A stretch of 25,579 nucleotides of DNA from an uncultured Clostridium sp. (GCA_958413095.1 CATYUF010000023.1:1-25579), one strand, 5' to 3'; positions 1-8,289 are shown, numbered from the stretch's first letter. Translations and numbers: made by a program. The notes: a model not told the origin generated them from the sequence alone.

Positions 1-52
1 CTAATATGTTTAACTGCTTACTTAATGATAATTTACTATTGGAACTTATTGG

Positions 53-77
53 AAAATATTACAATTTGTAATATTTT
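53..77. terminator. Perfect 12-bp inverted repeat (terminator or operator)
   Basis: Arms AAAATATTACAA (53-64) and TTGTAATATTTT (66-77) are perfectly complementary around one central base. The right arm ends in TTTT. It could be the terminator of a gene to the left of the window, or, because it lies 74-98 bp before the first start codon, a dyad operator for that gene. The near-absence of a loop favours a protein-binding dyad or a stem that opens at the centre. The sequence alone does not decide. Confidence 0.4.
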
Positions 78-150
78 ATGAAATTACCCTGTTAAAATAG
101 CCGATGCTCTTGCTTATTGTGCTTAAATACGATATAATAGGGAGGAACTC

Positions 151-480
151 ATGAAAGATTTAGAAGTAAAATTCGACACTAATAATATCCATTCTGTAAT
201 ACTAAATTTATTAGATGGACAAGTCGAAATAATTTTAAGAGCTTTAGAGTTATATGCCTATAATTTGGATTATATGTTAAATAGTAACGATTCTTCTAAT
301 GATCTAAGGCAAGAAAAAACAGCTTTATTAAAATATACTTATGGACAAGTATTAGCAACTCAAGCCGAACAAGTCGCTAGTAAGAGTAATAATATAGATA
401 ACATACCAGAAATAGGTAAATTAATAATAAAGGAAGGTACGAAAGATAATGAGCCAATTATTCAATTAAATGTTGGATAA
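151..480 (+). CDS. Hypothetical protein, 109 aa
   Basis: ATG start preceded by GGAGGA at 141-146, a good ribosome binding site. I do not recognise the family. The protein is acidic and soluble, with no membrane segment or signal peptide. Residues about 15-85 look helical (ILNLLDGQVEIILRALELY), and the tail is short and charged. A TATAAT at 133-138 with TTGCTT at 110-115 (17-bp spacer) resembles a promoter, but transcription from it would start inside the ribosome binding site, so it may be chance. The gene stands alone before a long non-coding stretch, and its neighbourhood suggests accessory DNA. Coding status is supported by the ribosome binding site and a clean 330-bp frame. Confidence 0.6.
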   Translation: MKDLEVKFDTNNIHSVILNLLDGQVEIILRALELYAYNLDYMLNSNDSSNDLRQEKTALLKYTYGQVLATQAEQVASKSNNIDNIPEIGKLIIKEGTKDNEPIIQLNVG

Positions 481-785
481 TATTCAATGATTTGAAAAAA
501 TGTGAGAGTAGGAGAGAGGGGCAGTTTTGAATGATTTGAAATTTAATTTAATATTTTCAAATTAAAAAACTACACTTATTATTCTATAAAAAATTTTTAC
601 AAAACAAAATCATAAAAATTAAAATATTACAAAATATTAAATTAGTATAAAATTATAAAATCAGTTTTTTAAATTTTGTGCAAAGTTTTAAAATTATAAA
701 AAAATTAATTTTATGAACAGAATTTTAAAAACTTTGATAATTAAAAAATTACAAAATAAAAATAAATATCAAATTGAATTTATAT

Positions 786-871
786 ACTAACTATAAACTA
801 TAAAAATATTTTAATTAACAGACGCATTACTAACTATAAACTATAAAAATATTTTAATTAACAGACGCATT
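786..871. repeat. Two exact tandem copies of a 43-bp unit
   Basis: Copy 1 is 786-828 and copy 2 is 829-871. They are identical, begin ACTAACTATAAACTAT and end ACAGACGCATT. Copy 2 is followed by AAAATCGTTTTTAAG, which resembles GAGAATCGATTTTAAGCG after another GACGCA at about 1025-1055, so a diverged relative of the repeat edge lies 200 bp downstream. No open frame runs through the copies. This is a recent local duplication or an iteron-like array. Confidence 0.85.
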
Positions 872-1201
872 AAAATCGTTTTTAAGACATTTTATTGTTG
901 AAGTCAACAAGTTTATCATTTGTAAATTACAGTCTAAAATAACAATTACATATAAAATTACTAAAACTTGTAAAAATGTTGATTTTGATATACATTCAAA
1001 AAAACTCTAAAAAGTGCCAAAAAAACGACGCACGAGAATCGATTTTAAGCGTTTTTTAAAAAACAGACATATAAGTTTGTTGTCTGCAAAATAAGCGATT
1101 TGAAGAATTTGCGAAATTTTGATAAAAATATTTTAGAACTACTAGAAAAAATTATATAATAATATAATGAAAGATTTAAATAAATAATATAAGTGTATTA
1201 A

Positions 1202-1325
1202 ATAAGGAAGCTTGTAACAAACGTATAGGTTTAGCAAGATGGTGATAGAGGATACCAATATTGGAAGTCCATATAATTTTACCCCTATACCTTTTTGCAC
1301 AAAACTTTGATTTTGTGCAATGTTA
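1202..1325 (+). ncRNA. Possible structured small RNA (speculative)
   Basis: This segment is noticeably less AT-only than its surroundings. GTATAGG (1223-1229) can pair with CCTATAC (1284-1290), enclosing a CCAA-TA-TTGG hairpin (1255-1264). Next comes a perfect 10-bp hairpin, TTGCACAAAA (1295-1304) with TTTTGTGCAA (1311-1320). Two TATAAT hexamers lie upstream (1155-1160 and 1163-1168), though no good -35 is visible. No T-run follows the final hairpin, which weakens the terminator reading. I could not match it to a riboswitch, 6S, SRP or tmRNA consensus. The strand is inferred from the upstream -10-like boxes. Confidence 0.3.
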
Positions 1326-1404
1326 TATATTTATAAATGTAAGAATGTTGTATCAACACTCCCCTATATCATATATATAAATAAATCTTAAATGAATCAA
1401 TAAA

Positions 1405-1575
1405 TTAATTATATCTATTAATTATCACAAAATCTACATAATAAGGTCGTCCTCGTTCTTCTTCAACTGAAATCATATCATAAAGTTCAAATTTAGCTAT
1501 TTCAATATCATTATAAAAATGTATCATATAAGGTTTACCTGAGTATTGGCGAATATATATGCCATATTCTTTCAA
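1405..1575 (-). CDS. Small hypothetical protein, 56 aa, TTG start
   Basis: A 57-codon minus-strand frame opens with TTG at 1575, five bases after GGGGGGAG (1581-1588), a strong ribosome binding site. The product begins MKEYGIYIRQYSGKPYMIHF and contains an acidic ISVEEERGRPYYVDF stretch before its TAA. Composition looks like real protein, with charged and aromatic residues and no low-complexity AT-coded run. I do not recognise a family. It is divergently oriented to the DUF2726 gene, with a 124-bp gap between the two starts. It is soluble and probably accessory. Confidence 0.6.
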   Translation of the reverse strand: MKEYGIYIRQYSGKPYMIHFYNDIEIAKFELYDMISVEEERGRPYYVDFVIINRYN

Positions 1576-1699
1576 ATAAACTCCCCCCTTTTCTAAATTT
1601 AATCATGCTATATTTATGTAAACAAGTCAAATATAACTATTCGACACATTTCGACACAAATAAAATTATAAGTATGATATTCTAAAAAAGGGGTTGAAA

Positions 1700-2245
1700 A
1701 TGTATTTAATTTTAATAATAATTATTTTTTTACTAATATTCTTAAAACTATTAAATAAAAAAGAAAATACTCAAGAAAATAATAAAACTACTAATAATAC
1801 TATCAATAATGATATTGATTATAAGAATTTTTATAAGCCAAAAAGATATGTTACTACAATGAATGAAATGAATTTTTATAAAGTATTACTTGAAATCGCA
1901 AAAGAACTTGACTATATATTATTTGCACAAGTATCATTATATAACATAATAAAAATGAAAGATAATCTTGATTATTCTACACATACAAAATATTTTAATA
2001 AAATTGCATCGAAAAGTATTGATTTTGTATTAGTAGATAAAAAATGTAGAATAAAACTATGTATCGAATTAGATGATAATACACATAAAAAGAAAAATAG
2101 AATTGAAAGAGATATATTTATTAATAAATTATTTAAAGACTTAGAAATTGATTTATTGAGATATCCAGTTTATAATACTTATTATAAAGAAACATTAAAA
2201 AAAAGAATATTAGAAAATATAAAAGAACATTATTATGAAGATTAA
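1700..2245 (+). CDS. Membrane-anchored DUF2726 domain protein (nuclease-like)
   Basis: The protein is about 181 aa. One hydrophobic segment of about 16 residues at the N-terminus (YLILIIIIFLLIFLKLL) is followed by a Lys/Asn-rich linker and a DUF2726 domain. The domain has the SIDFVLVDK strand, then ELDDNTHKKK, then the RIERDIFINKLF helix and LLRYPVYN. This is the family's pattern, which is related to the PD-(D/E)xK nuclease fold: D of SIDF and E/D of the ELDD strand are the likely acidic core. I chose ATG at 1700 because AAGGGG ends six bases before it; the TTG at 1694 would touch the ribosome binding site. The substrate is unknown. The gene is monocistronic and converges on the next gene at a shared terminator. 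Confidence 0.75.
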   Translation: MYLILIIIIFLLIFLKLLNKKENTQENNKTTNNTINNDIDYKNFYKPKRYVTTMNEMNFYKVLLEIAKELDYILFAQVSLYNIIKMKDNLDYSTHTKYFNKIASKSIDFVLVDKKCRIKLCIELDDNTHKKKNRIERDIFINKLFKDLEIDLLRYPVYNTYYKETLKKRILENIKEHYYED

Positions 2246-2248
2246 AAT

Positions 2249-2277
2249 AAAAAAGCATAAAGAAATTATGCTTTTTT
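2249..2277. terminator. Bidirectional intrinsic terminator
   Basis: AAAAAAGCATAA (2249-2260) and TTATGCTTTTTT (2266-2277) form a perfect 12-bp stem with a 5-base loop. The A-run and T-run flanks serve both directions. It lies between the convergent DUF2726 gene (plus) and phosphodiesterase gene (minus), immediately after both stops. Confidence 0.85.
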
Positions 2278-2282
2278 ATAGA

Positions 2283-2816
2283 CTATATATTTTTCTTTTC
2301 GATAACTCTCCCATTAATATCTTTTAATATTAATTCATTATCATCAATTATCAAATAGCTATGAGCAGTATTATTTTTTGGTAAAGATATTGATCCTGGA
2401 TTTACAAAAACTAATCCATCTTTTTCTTTTATATATCCTGTATGAAAATGCCCATATACAATAATATCTCCAATTGGAGGAATTTTATCTATGCTATAAA
2501 TATGTCCATGACTAAAAAAGAAATCTAGGCCATTTATATTAATTTGAATATACTCTTCAAACTTAAATTCAGAAATCATTTCATCAACTTGTGCATCACA
2601 GTTTCCTTTTGTGCAAATTATAGTGTCTTTGTATTTGTTTAGTATCTTTGATACTTCCATTGGATTATATTCATTTGTCAAAGAATTTCTTGGTCCATGA
2701 TAATATAAATCTCCCAATAAAATAATTTTGCTAGGATTTTCTTTCATAATTATTTGTTCTAATTTTTTTGTGTAATAATATGATCCATGTATATCAGATA
2801 CCACTAAATATTTCAT
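2283..2816 (-). CDS. YfcE/MJ0936-family metallophosphoesterase
   Basis: The protein is 177 aa, normal for the family. Calcineurin-type metal-binding motifs appear in order: SDIHGS (about residues 7-12), LLGDLYYHGPRN (about 34-45), CTKGNCDA (about 68-75), FFSHGHIYS (about 100-108) and VYGHFHTG, then VNPGSISLP near the C-terminus, a YfcE hallmark. Members are Mn-dependent phosphodiesterases active on model substrates such as bis-pNPP; the physiological substrate is usually unknown. It is cytoplasmic. GAGG lies nine bases before the ATG. It is co-directional with the upstream phospholipase C-like gene after a 22-bp gap, so the two are probably co-transcribed. Confidence 0.9.
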   Translation of the reverse strand: MKYLVVSDIHGSYYYTKKLEQIIMKENPSKIILLGDLYYHGPRNSLTNEYNPMEVSKILNKYKDTIICTKGNCDAQVDEMISEFKFEEYIQININGLDFFFSHGHIYSIDKIPPIGDIIVYGHFHTGYIKEKDGLVFVNPGSISLPKNNTAHSYLIIDDNELILKDINGRVIEKKNI

Positions 2817-2838
2817 AAATTATTTACCTCTTATATAT

Positions 2839-3474
2839 TTATTTTTTATATAAAATTTCATCTAAAATCAATATCACTTTACTTAATGCTTCTTCTATAT
2901 ATTCATTGATTAAATCATTTGTAAGAAGATTAAATTCACTACATCGTAAATCAAACAGTTTAAAATTTTTATTAATATTAGATGTTATTGTATTATTTGT
3001 AGAAAGCATCAAAAATTCTTTTTTTAAAGTCTCCATATTTATATTTCTATCTTTCAATAAATATCTATCCATAATTGGATAATCATCATAAATATGTTTT
3101 GAAAATTCTTTTTCAGAATGAATAGAATTATCTAATGAATAAAGGATTATGTCATTTCCTTTTTTCGTTGCAAGTTTAGGTATGTATTTACTAAACCATA
3201 ATTGATCTTCTATTAGATGTGTTAAATATCCTTGTTTTATTTGATTTACTAATAATTCTTTATAGTTTTCATTTATATATCTTTCAATATCAGGATAATC
3301 TCCTATATTTCCATTTATCTCAAATTTTTTTAAATAGTGCGTTTCTTTTTTGTTATATACCTCTGTGGAAGCAAGCATATCTGGTAAAATTGCACCATAC
3401 AAAAATTCATTTTTTAATTTATATCTATCTTTTAATTTATCAGCCATATATATATGACTAATTATTGAACTCAT
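2839..3474 (-). CDS. Zinc-dependent phospholipase C-like protein
   Basis: The protein is 211 aa. The pattern matches the Zn_dep_PLPC (PF00882) type seen in cytoplasmic Firmicute proteins: an early His (ISHIYMADKL), FLYGAILPDML with the Pro-Asp ligand, a middle His, then GYLTHLIEDQLWFSKYI carrying the His/Asp pair. There is no signal peptide, so it is probably not a secreted phospholipase; true substrate unknown. GGAAGGA lies just upstream of the ATG. It sits between rho and the phosphodiesterase gene, in the same direction as both, with a 35-bp gap from rho. The family call rests on motif spacing only. Confidence 0.6.
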   Translation of the reverse strand: MSSIISHIYMADKLKDRYKLKNEFLYGAILPDMLASTEVYNKKETHYLKKFEINGNIGDYPDIERYINENYKELLVNQIKQGYLTHLIEDQLWFSKYIPKLATKKGNDIILYSLDNSIHSEKEFSKHIYDDYPIMDRYLLKDRNINMETLKKEFLMLSTNNTITSNINKNFKLFDLRCSEFNLLTNDLINEYIEEALSKVILILDEILYKK

Positions 3475-3509
3475 ATTTATATCCTTCCAATCTTTTGTTT
3501 TATTATAAA

Positions 3510-4892
3510 TTATTTAAATTTTTTTAAGTAACTATCCATTTTTTCAACAAATTCTTCATTATTTTTAGTCTTTGTCATTTCACTAATAACTTCCTCTGTT
3601 ACTTCAGCAACAGACATACTATTCATAGCTTTTCTTAAAGCAAAAACTGTTTCCTTTTCTTGTGGTGTTAATAATAGGTCTTCTCTTCTTGTTCCTGATT
3701 TATTAATATCTATTGCAGGGAATATTCTTCTTTCTGATAATTTTCTATCTAAATGAACTTCCATATTACCTGTTCCTTTAAATTCTTCGAATATGACATC
3801 GTCCATTCTACTTCCTGTGTCAATTAAGGCTGTTGCTAATATTGTTAAACTGCCTCCAAATTCAATATTTCTAGCTGCACCAAAGAATTTTTTAGGTTTA
3901 TGTAATGCTGCTGGATCAATTCCTCCTGATAGAGTTCTTCCCGAAGATGGAATAACTAAGTTATATGCTCTTGTAAGTCTTGTTATACTATCTAATAATA
4001 TAACAACATCTTTTCCTTGTTCTATTAATCTTTTTGCTCTTGCTAATACCATCTCTGCTACTTTAACATGATGTTCTGGTAATTCATCAAATGTTGAATG
4101 TATTACTTGACCTTTTATTGATCTTTTCATATCTGTTACTTCTTCAGGTCTTTCATCTATTAATAAAACTATTAATTCAACTTCTGGGTTGTTTTTAGAT
4201 ATACTGTTAGCAACTTTTTTTAGTAATGTTGTTTTTCCTACTTTAGGTGGTGCAACAATCATTCCTCTTTGGCCTTTTCCTATTGGACACATTAAATCTA
4301 TAATTCTTGTAGCATAATCACTTGATGTAGTTTCTAGTTTTAGTCTTTCATTTGGATATATTGGTGTTAATTCATCAAATCTTTTTCTTTTCATTGCTTT
4401 TTCTGGATGTTCACCATTTACTTCTCCAACAAATATTAATGATGGGAATTTTTCTCCTTCTCTATAACGAGATATTCCTTTGATTATATCACCTGTATCT
4501 AAATTAAATCTCCTTACTTGAACCATTGAAACATAGACATCTTTTTCGCTTGATAAAAAGTTTTCTCCTCTTAAAAATCCATAACCATCTGGTAATATAT
4601 CAAGTATTCCTTCAACGATTTCATCACCTTCATTAGTTAATTTATAATCTATTATTCTATTTCCATTTTCATCATATTGTTTTTCTATGGCTTCTTTCTC
4701 GTTGTTTTCATTTTTTGAATTATTGCTTTCATCATAAGTTTCGCTTTCTTCTTGTAAATAAGCCTCTGGTAAGGATATTTGTTTTAATACTTCGATTAAT
4801 TCTTCCTTTTTTAATTTTGATATATTTTTTATATTACATTCTTTGGCAATCTTTTTTAGATTTAATAAGTTCATTTCTTCTAAATTTGGCAT
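3510..4892 (-). CDS. rho: Transcription termination factor Rho
   Basis: Hexameric RNA-dependent ATPase that terminates transcription. The 460 aa contain an N-terminal helical Rho_N domain (about 1-40, LLNLKKIAKECNIKN), an acidic Asn/Glu-rich linker (about 45-80), the cold-shock-like RNA-binding domain (about 92-165, including DGYGFLRG), and the ATPase core. The core has Walker A APPKVGKTTL (214-223), Walker B VVILLDS (296-302), the SSGRTLSGGID loop and the conserved GTGNMEVHLDR stretch. All catalytic landmarks are present. The ribosome binding site AAGGAGG is seven bases before the ATG. A TATAAT-like -10 (4969-4974, minus strand) lies upstream without a convincing -35. The linker insertion is typical of Firmicute Rho. 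Confidence 0.97.
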   Translation of the reverse strand: MPNLEEMNLLNLKKIAKECNIKNISKLKKEELIEVLKQISLPEAYLQEESETYDESNNSKNENNEKEAIEKQYDENGNRIIDYKLTNEGDEIVEGILDILPDGYGFLRGENFLSSEKDVYVSMVQVRRFNLDTGDIIKGISRYREGEKFPSLIFVGEVNGEHPEKAMKRKRFDELTPIYPNERLKLETTSSDYATRIIDLMCPIGKGQRGMIVAPPKVGKTTLLKKVANSISKNNPEVELIVLLIDERPEEVTDMKRSIKGQVIHSTFDELPEHHVKVAEMVLARAKRLIEQGKDVVILLDSITRLTRAYNLVIPSSGRTLSGGIDPAALHKPKKFFGAARNIEFGGSLTILATALIDTGSRMDDVIFEEFKGTGNMEVHLDRKLSERRIFPAIDINKSGTRREDLLLTPQEKETVFALRKAMNSMSVAEVTEEVISEMTKTKNNEEFVEKMDSYLKKFK

Positions 4893-5036
4893 AAATCCTC
4901 CTTATTTTTTGATTCAATTTTTGTTTTGGAAATCTTGTGAATACTTTTTAAGATTTTAAATATGGTACATTATAACATATTTTGGAAAAAAAGAAAAGAA
5001 AATTTGCAAAAAAATGGGAAAATATCAAACTAAAGA

Positions 5037-5309
5037 TTATTTTCCCTGATCAATAAATACTTTTTCATTAGGATGATACATATCTAATTTTTCTCTTGCC
5101 ATTTCTTCTATAAATTCTAAAGAATTGACATCTTCTTTTTTCTTAGTTAGTTCATCTCTATTTTGTTTTTCTTCTTCTACACTTTGAGCTAATTCTTGAG
5201 TTGATTCACTATATTGCTTTAAAATTTTTTGTTGATTTATTAATGTAAAAATTACATATATTAAAATTATAAAAATAATTATGTTTCTAATTATTTTGTT
5301 CTTCTTCAT
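5037..5309 (-). CDS. divIC: Septum formation initiator DivIC/FtsB family
   Basis: A 90-aa bitopic division protein. It has a short basic cytoplasmic N-terminus (MKKNKIIRN), one membrane helix (about 9-25, IIIFIILIYVIFTLI), then an extracellular coiled coil rich in Glu, Gln and Lys (about 28-65). It ends with EMAREKLDMYHPNEKVFI, the conserved C-terminal signature of the DivIC/FtsB family. It partners FtsL and DivIB/FtsQ in the divisome. Order yabP-yabQ-divIC is conserved in spore-forming Firmicutes and supports the name. It is 69 bp downstream of yabQ. Confidence 0.9.
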   Translation of the reverse strand: MKKNKIIRNIIIFIILIYVIFTLINQQKILKQYSESTQELAQSVEEEKQNRDELTKKKEDVNSLEFIEEMAREKLDMYHPNEKVFIDQGK

Positions 5310-5378
5310 AAGTATTCTCCTTGATTTTTCATTCTATTTATTATATTCTACAATAACAATAAAAATCCTTCTCTTTTT

Positions 5379-5981
5379 TTAACTTTTTTGCAAATTTATT
5401 GTATCTTTTTGCTTTTTTTGTAATATTTTTTTCTTTGGAATTTTATACTTGAATTTTTTAGCGGTTTTATTCGTATTTTTTAAAATATTGTCATTTTTTA
5501 TTGCACATGTATCTTTGCTACTTTTTTTGTCTTTTAATCTATTTTTGATGTTCTTCATATTTTTTCTAATATTTATAATTACGAATAGTATTGGTTTAAA
5601 GATTATCTTTTTTAATATCTTAAATGTTTTTATTAAAGGTTTATAAATTATTTCAAATAATTTATAAAGGATTCTTTTTATCGTATTTATGATTTTTACA
5701 TTTATCTTAATTAAATAAGAACTTATCGTACAAAGATATACTGCAAAGCCTAAAATCACTGCTAAAAACATAAAAAAACGAAGTTCTCCATTGTTATATG
5801 TAAATATAGAATAAAATAAAATGCTCGACGTTATTATCCAAAATAAAAAATCTTCTATATATGTAACAAAATCGGAAGTTTTTATGGTTTTGCGTAGAAT
5901 CCTAAATATATCAAATATAATACCTATTAGGACACCATCGATTGTGAATATTAAAAATAATGAGGTTTGATTTATTAACAT
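5379..5981 (-). CDS. yabQ: Spore cortex biosynthesis protein YabQ
   Basis: A 200-aa membrane protein with hydrophobic helices at about 5-26, 45-62 and 68-92, including GVLIGIIFDIFRILRK, the YabQ family signature, followed by a long basic C-terminal tail (Lys-rich, about 105-200). In Bacillus subtilis YabQ localises to the forespore outer membrane and is required for cortex formation. The ribosome binding site TGGAGG is seven bases before the ATG. It lies downstream of yabP and upstream of divIC, as in other endospore formers. The tail is longer and more basic than in B. subtilis. Confidence 0.88.
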   Translation of the reverse strand: MLINQTSLFLIFTIDGVLIGIIFDIFRILRKTIKTSDFVTYIEDFLFWIITSSILFYSIFTYNNGELRFFMFLAVILGFAVYLCTISSYLIKINVKIINTIKRILYKLFEIIYKPLIKTFKILKKIIFKPILFVIINIRKNMKNIKNRLKDKKSSKDTCAIKNDNILKNTNKTAKKFKYKIPKKKILQKKQKDTINLQKS

Positions 5982-6113
5982 ATATTATGCCTCCACTAAG
6001 TTTTGATGAACTATAAATTCAAAATTAATTTAATATAATTATATATTAATAATATATAAAGGGTTGAAAAAGTTGCTTTAAATATTATCTACTAAAATAC
6101 ATAATGAAATCTC

Positions 6114-6413
6114 TTACTTAAATATTTTACTCATAAAACTTGTTTTTTCTTTTTCTGATTCCTTATTACTATATGATAATAAAGATATTGTTCCTTCTAC
6201 CATTACTTCTGATGTATCAATACTTAATTTATTTATTCTTAAATTTTCTCCCTTCACTGTCAAAAGCCCAAGTTCTGTTTCGACCATTACAACTTGGTCA
6301 TCAAAACTTAATACATCTAATACTCCTGATATGCTTAGTTTTCCTCTATTTTCTAATATTAAGTTTTGAATTACGCTTGTACTTATAGTTGTTTTTCTTT
6401 CATCTATTGTCAT
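6114..6413 (-). CDS. yabP: Sporulation protein YabP
   Basis: About 99 aa. The central stretch ILENRGKLSISGVLDVLSFD, followed by VVMVETELGLLTVKGENL, is the diagnostic YabP/YqfC fold. YabP is a small sporulation protein that acts with YabQ in spore coat/cortex assembly. Two in-frame starts exist: ATG at 6413, ten bases from GAGGAGG (6424-6430), and TTG at 6419, only four bases from it. I prefer the ATG. It is 65 bp downstream of the HAD gene and 132 bp upstream of yabQ. No clear sigma-E promoter could be read. The C-terminus is a charged tail (SEKEKTSFMSKIFK). Confidence 0.88.
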   Translation of the reverse strand: MTIDERKTTISTSVIQNLILENRGKLSISGVLDVLSFDDQVVMVETELGLLTVKGENLRINKLSIDTSEVMVEGTISLLSYSNKESEKEKTSFMSKIFK

Positions 6414-6478
6414 ACTCAAATTACCTCCTCATTTTTCTATCTAAAATATATATATTCAGTGGTTGTCTTTTTTAGAAC

Positions 6479-7240
6479 TTAACTATAAGATTTTTCAATA
6501 TATTTAATTAACTCTTCAACAGATTTTGTTGATTTTTTTATATTTTTCATTAATAAATCTGAACTATTTTTCATTCTAAATCCGTTATAATTTTTAAGCA
6601 TCCCAAAATCCACATCATCATCTCCAACAGTATACACTACTATTTCTTCTGATAATAGAGAATACGAATTGTAACATGAAGTAATTTCTTTAAGTAATTG
6701 CTTTATTGCTTTTTCCTTAGTATTTTCCTTAAAATTCAAAAATAATTTTTTATTTTCTTTTATTGTTATTTCAAAATTATTTAATATAGTTTTTAGTTCT
6801 TCCTTTATAACTTCCAATGTCACTAAATTTCCTTTTATTTTATACCCTATTATTTGTTCTGGTATAATATCATAATTATCTATAATTCTTTCTTTATTTT
6901 GGATTTTTATGCTATTTAGATAGTATCTAGTTATTTCTATGTTATAATATTTATCTAATATTTTTTCTATTTTATTAAAGTCTTCAATATTAAGAAAATT
7001 CTTATATATTATTTTTCCATTATTATTAGAAATAAGTGCGCCATTATTTGTGCATATAAAATCATATGGTATTTTATATGTTTCTATTTCACTAATCAAT
7101 GAAGTATATCCCCTTGAAGTTGCAATAGCAAAATAATTTCCTGAATTTCTAAATTCCTTTATTTTATTTATATTGTTTAAAAGACTTATTTCATCTGTAT
7201 ATAAAGTATTATCATAATCAGCTACTAATAATTTTTTCAG
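6479..7240 (-). CDS. Cof-type HAD hydrolase with CTG start
   Basis: Predicted phosphatase of the HAD IIB (Cof) family, about 253 aa. The first ATG/GTG/TTG-type start in frame (TTG at 7099) would remove the catalytic motif I. Reading upstream gives KKLLVADYDNTLY (nucleophile D8, acid/base D10) and ATSRG (motif II, about 40-44), with no stop until TAG at 7253-7255. The only plausible initiator there is CTG at 7240, six bases after a run of seven G (7247-7253), overlapping the upstream gene's stop as CTGA. Motif III is Lys in ENTKEKAIKQLL; motif IV is GDDDVDFGML. This is the last gene of the five-gene operon, translationally coupled to the HPr-kinase-like gene. Substrate unknown. Confidence 0.85.
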   Translation of the reverse strand: MKKLLVADYDNTLYTDEISLLNNINKIKEFRNSGNYFAIATSRGYTSLISEIETYKIPYDFICTNNGALISNNNGKIIYKNFLNIEDFNKIEKILDKYYNIEITRYYLNSIKIQNKERIIDNYDIIPEQIIGYKIKGNLVTLEVIKEELKTILNNFEITIKENKKLFLNFKENTKEKAIKQLLKEITSCYNSYSLLSEEIVVYTVGDDDVDFGMLKNYNGFRMKNSSDLLMKNIKKSTKSVEELIKYIEKSYS

Positions 7241-8289
7241 TAATATCCCCCCCTATTTTCCCATAAATCATTTGAAGATAAATATTTTATATCTTTTAAT
7301 TCTTTTTCCCAATAATTAATTGAATTTTTTACTATATCTTGAATTCTTATTAAATAATTATTTGTTATATAATGAAAGCACCAGTAACTTTGATGTGATA
7401 TTGAAGGAAAAGGTTCTTTCATAATTTTTATGATATTATAGTCATTTTCCTTTAAGTTACAATCTTCTTTTGCTATATACAAATACTTTTTATTACTATA
7501 TGAATTACCTAACTCAAATCCTATAATATTTTTAAAATAGTTTAAATTTATTGGGACTTTTTCTTGATAAGTATTTTTAATTACTTTTTTCTTAATATAT
7601 TCATCTATTATTTTATTTTCAGCAAAATTTTTTCTTACATTTATTATATTGTTCACTCTATAAACTTTATTATTTATTGTAAATAAACTATCATCAGTGA
7701 TGAACGAGAAATGTTTTTCCAACAATTTTAACATAAGAGAAGTTTTTCCACAACCACTATCACTTAATATACACAATGCTGTTTTCTTTATTCCTATTGC
7801 TGAAGAGTGTAAGGGTAATATTTCAGAGATAGATGTTAAAAAGTCTAAAATGATTCTATTTAAATTATCTTCATTTCCTATTAAATATATATCTTTATTA
7901 CCATATGAATAATATAGATAGAAATTATCATTGGTATATGGAAATATTGCAAAAACTTTATTTCCTCTTCTATAATATTTATTAATATGTTTTTTTAAAT
8001 CATAACCCTTATTTAGATATTTATTTAAACTATCATAAAACCTTTGCAAATCTATTGGATTAAATTGTATATATTTATCCTTACAATACTTTATAAATCT
8101 TTTAGCTTTATTATCTAATCCTATTACATGTATATTTATCTCAATATTACCATATTTTTGATTTTCTGGAATCTTGTTAAATGATAAATTCTCATATGGA
8201 AAATAACTATATATATTAAAAATAAAATTTCCTATTTTTTCAGTTGTTCTATAAATGTTCCTATACCTCTTTTCTAAATAGTTGGACAT
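7237..8289 (-). CDS. HPr kinase-like P-loop protein of radical SAM operon
   Basis: The 350 aa comprise an unfamiliar N-terminal region (1-155) followed by an HprK/P-serine-kinase-like ATP-binding fold: HSSAIG (161-166), Walker A SDSGCGKTS (176-184) and FITDD (196-200) in the position of the HprK Asp pair. Such stand-alone HprK-like proteins accompany radical SAM peptide or cofactor cassettes (for example the SynChlorMet type) and are not true HPr kinases; it is much longer at the N-terminus than HprK's P-loop core. The start overlaps the end of the second radical SAM gene by 16 bp and its stop overlaps the HAD start by 4 bp, so it is translationally coupled. Whether it phosphorylates a protein or a small molecule is unknown. 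Confidence 0.75.
   Translation of the reverse strand: MSNYLEKRYRNIYRTTEKIGNFIFNIYSYFPYENLSFNKIPENQKYGNIEINIHVIGLDNKAKRFIKYCKDKYIQFNPIDLQRFYDSLNKYLNKGYDLKKHINKYYRRGNKVFAIFPYTNDNFYLYYSYGNKDIYLIGNEDNLNRIILDFLTSISEILPLHSSAIGIKKTALCILSDSGCGKTSLMLKLLEKHFSFITDDSLFTINNKVYRVNNIINVRKNFAENKIIDEYIKKKVIKNTYQEKVPINLNYFKNIIGFELGNSYSNKKYLYIAKEDCNLKENDYNIIKIMKEPFPSISHQSYWCFHYITNNYLIRIQDIVKNSINYWEKELKDIKYLSSNDLWENRGGYY

Larger units (their letters stand above)
481..1404. other. Long AT-rich non-coding region
   Basis: I see no credible gene in about 0.9 kb. Its contents are a repeated AATGATTTGAAA (486-497 and about 530-541), short AT-only inverted repeats, an exact 43-bp tandem duplication (786-871), a diverged third copy near 1020-1060, the dyad TTGTTGAAGTCAACAA near 893-908, CAGACA/TGTCTG arms near 1064-1086, and a possible structured RNA at about 1202-1320. 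The decamer TTTTGTGCAA occurs at 674-683 and again as the right arm of the hairpin at 1295-1320. Such a density of repeats without coding sequence resembles regulatory, RNA-gene or origin-like DNA. Confidence 0.6.

Noticed and set aside
3219..3461. Plus-strand 80-aa hydrophobic frame
   Set aside because: It lies wholly antisense within the phospholipase C-like gene and has the composition of a reverse-frame shadow; the same holds for the other long plus-strand frames over minus-strand genes.
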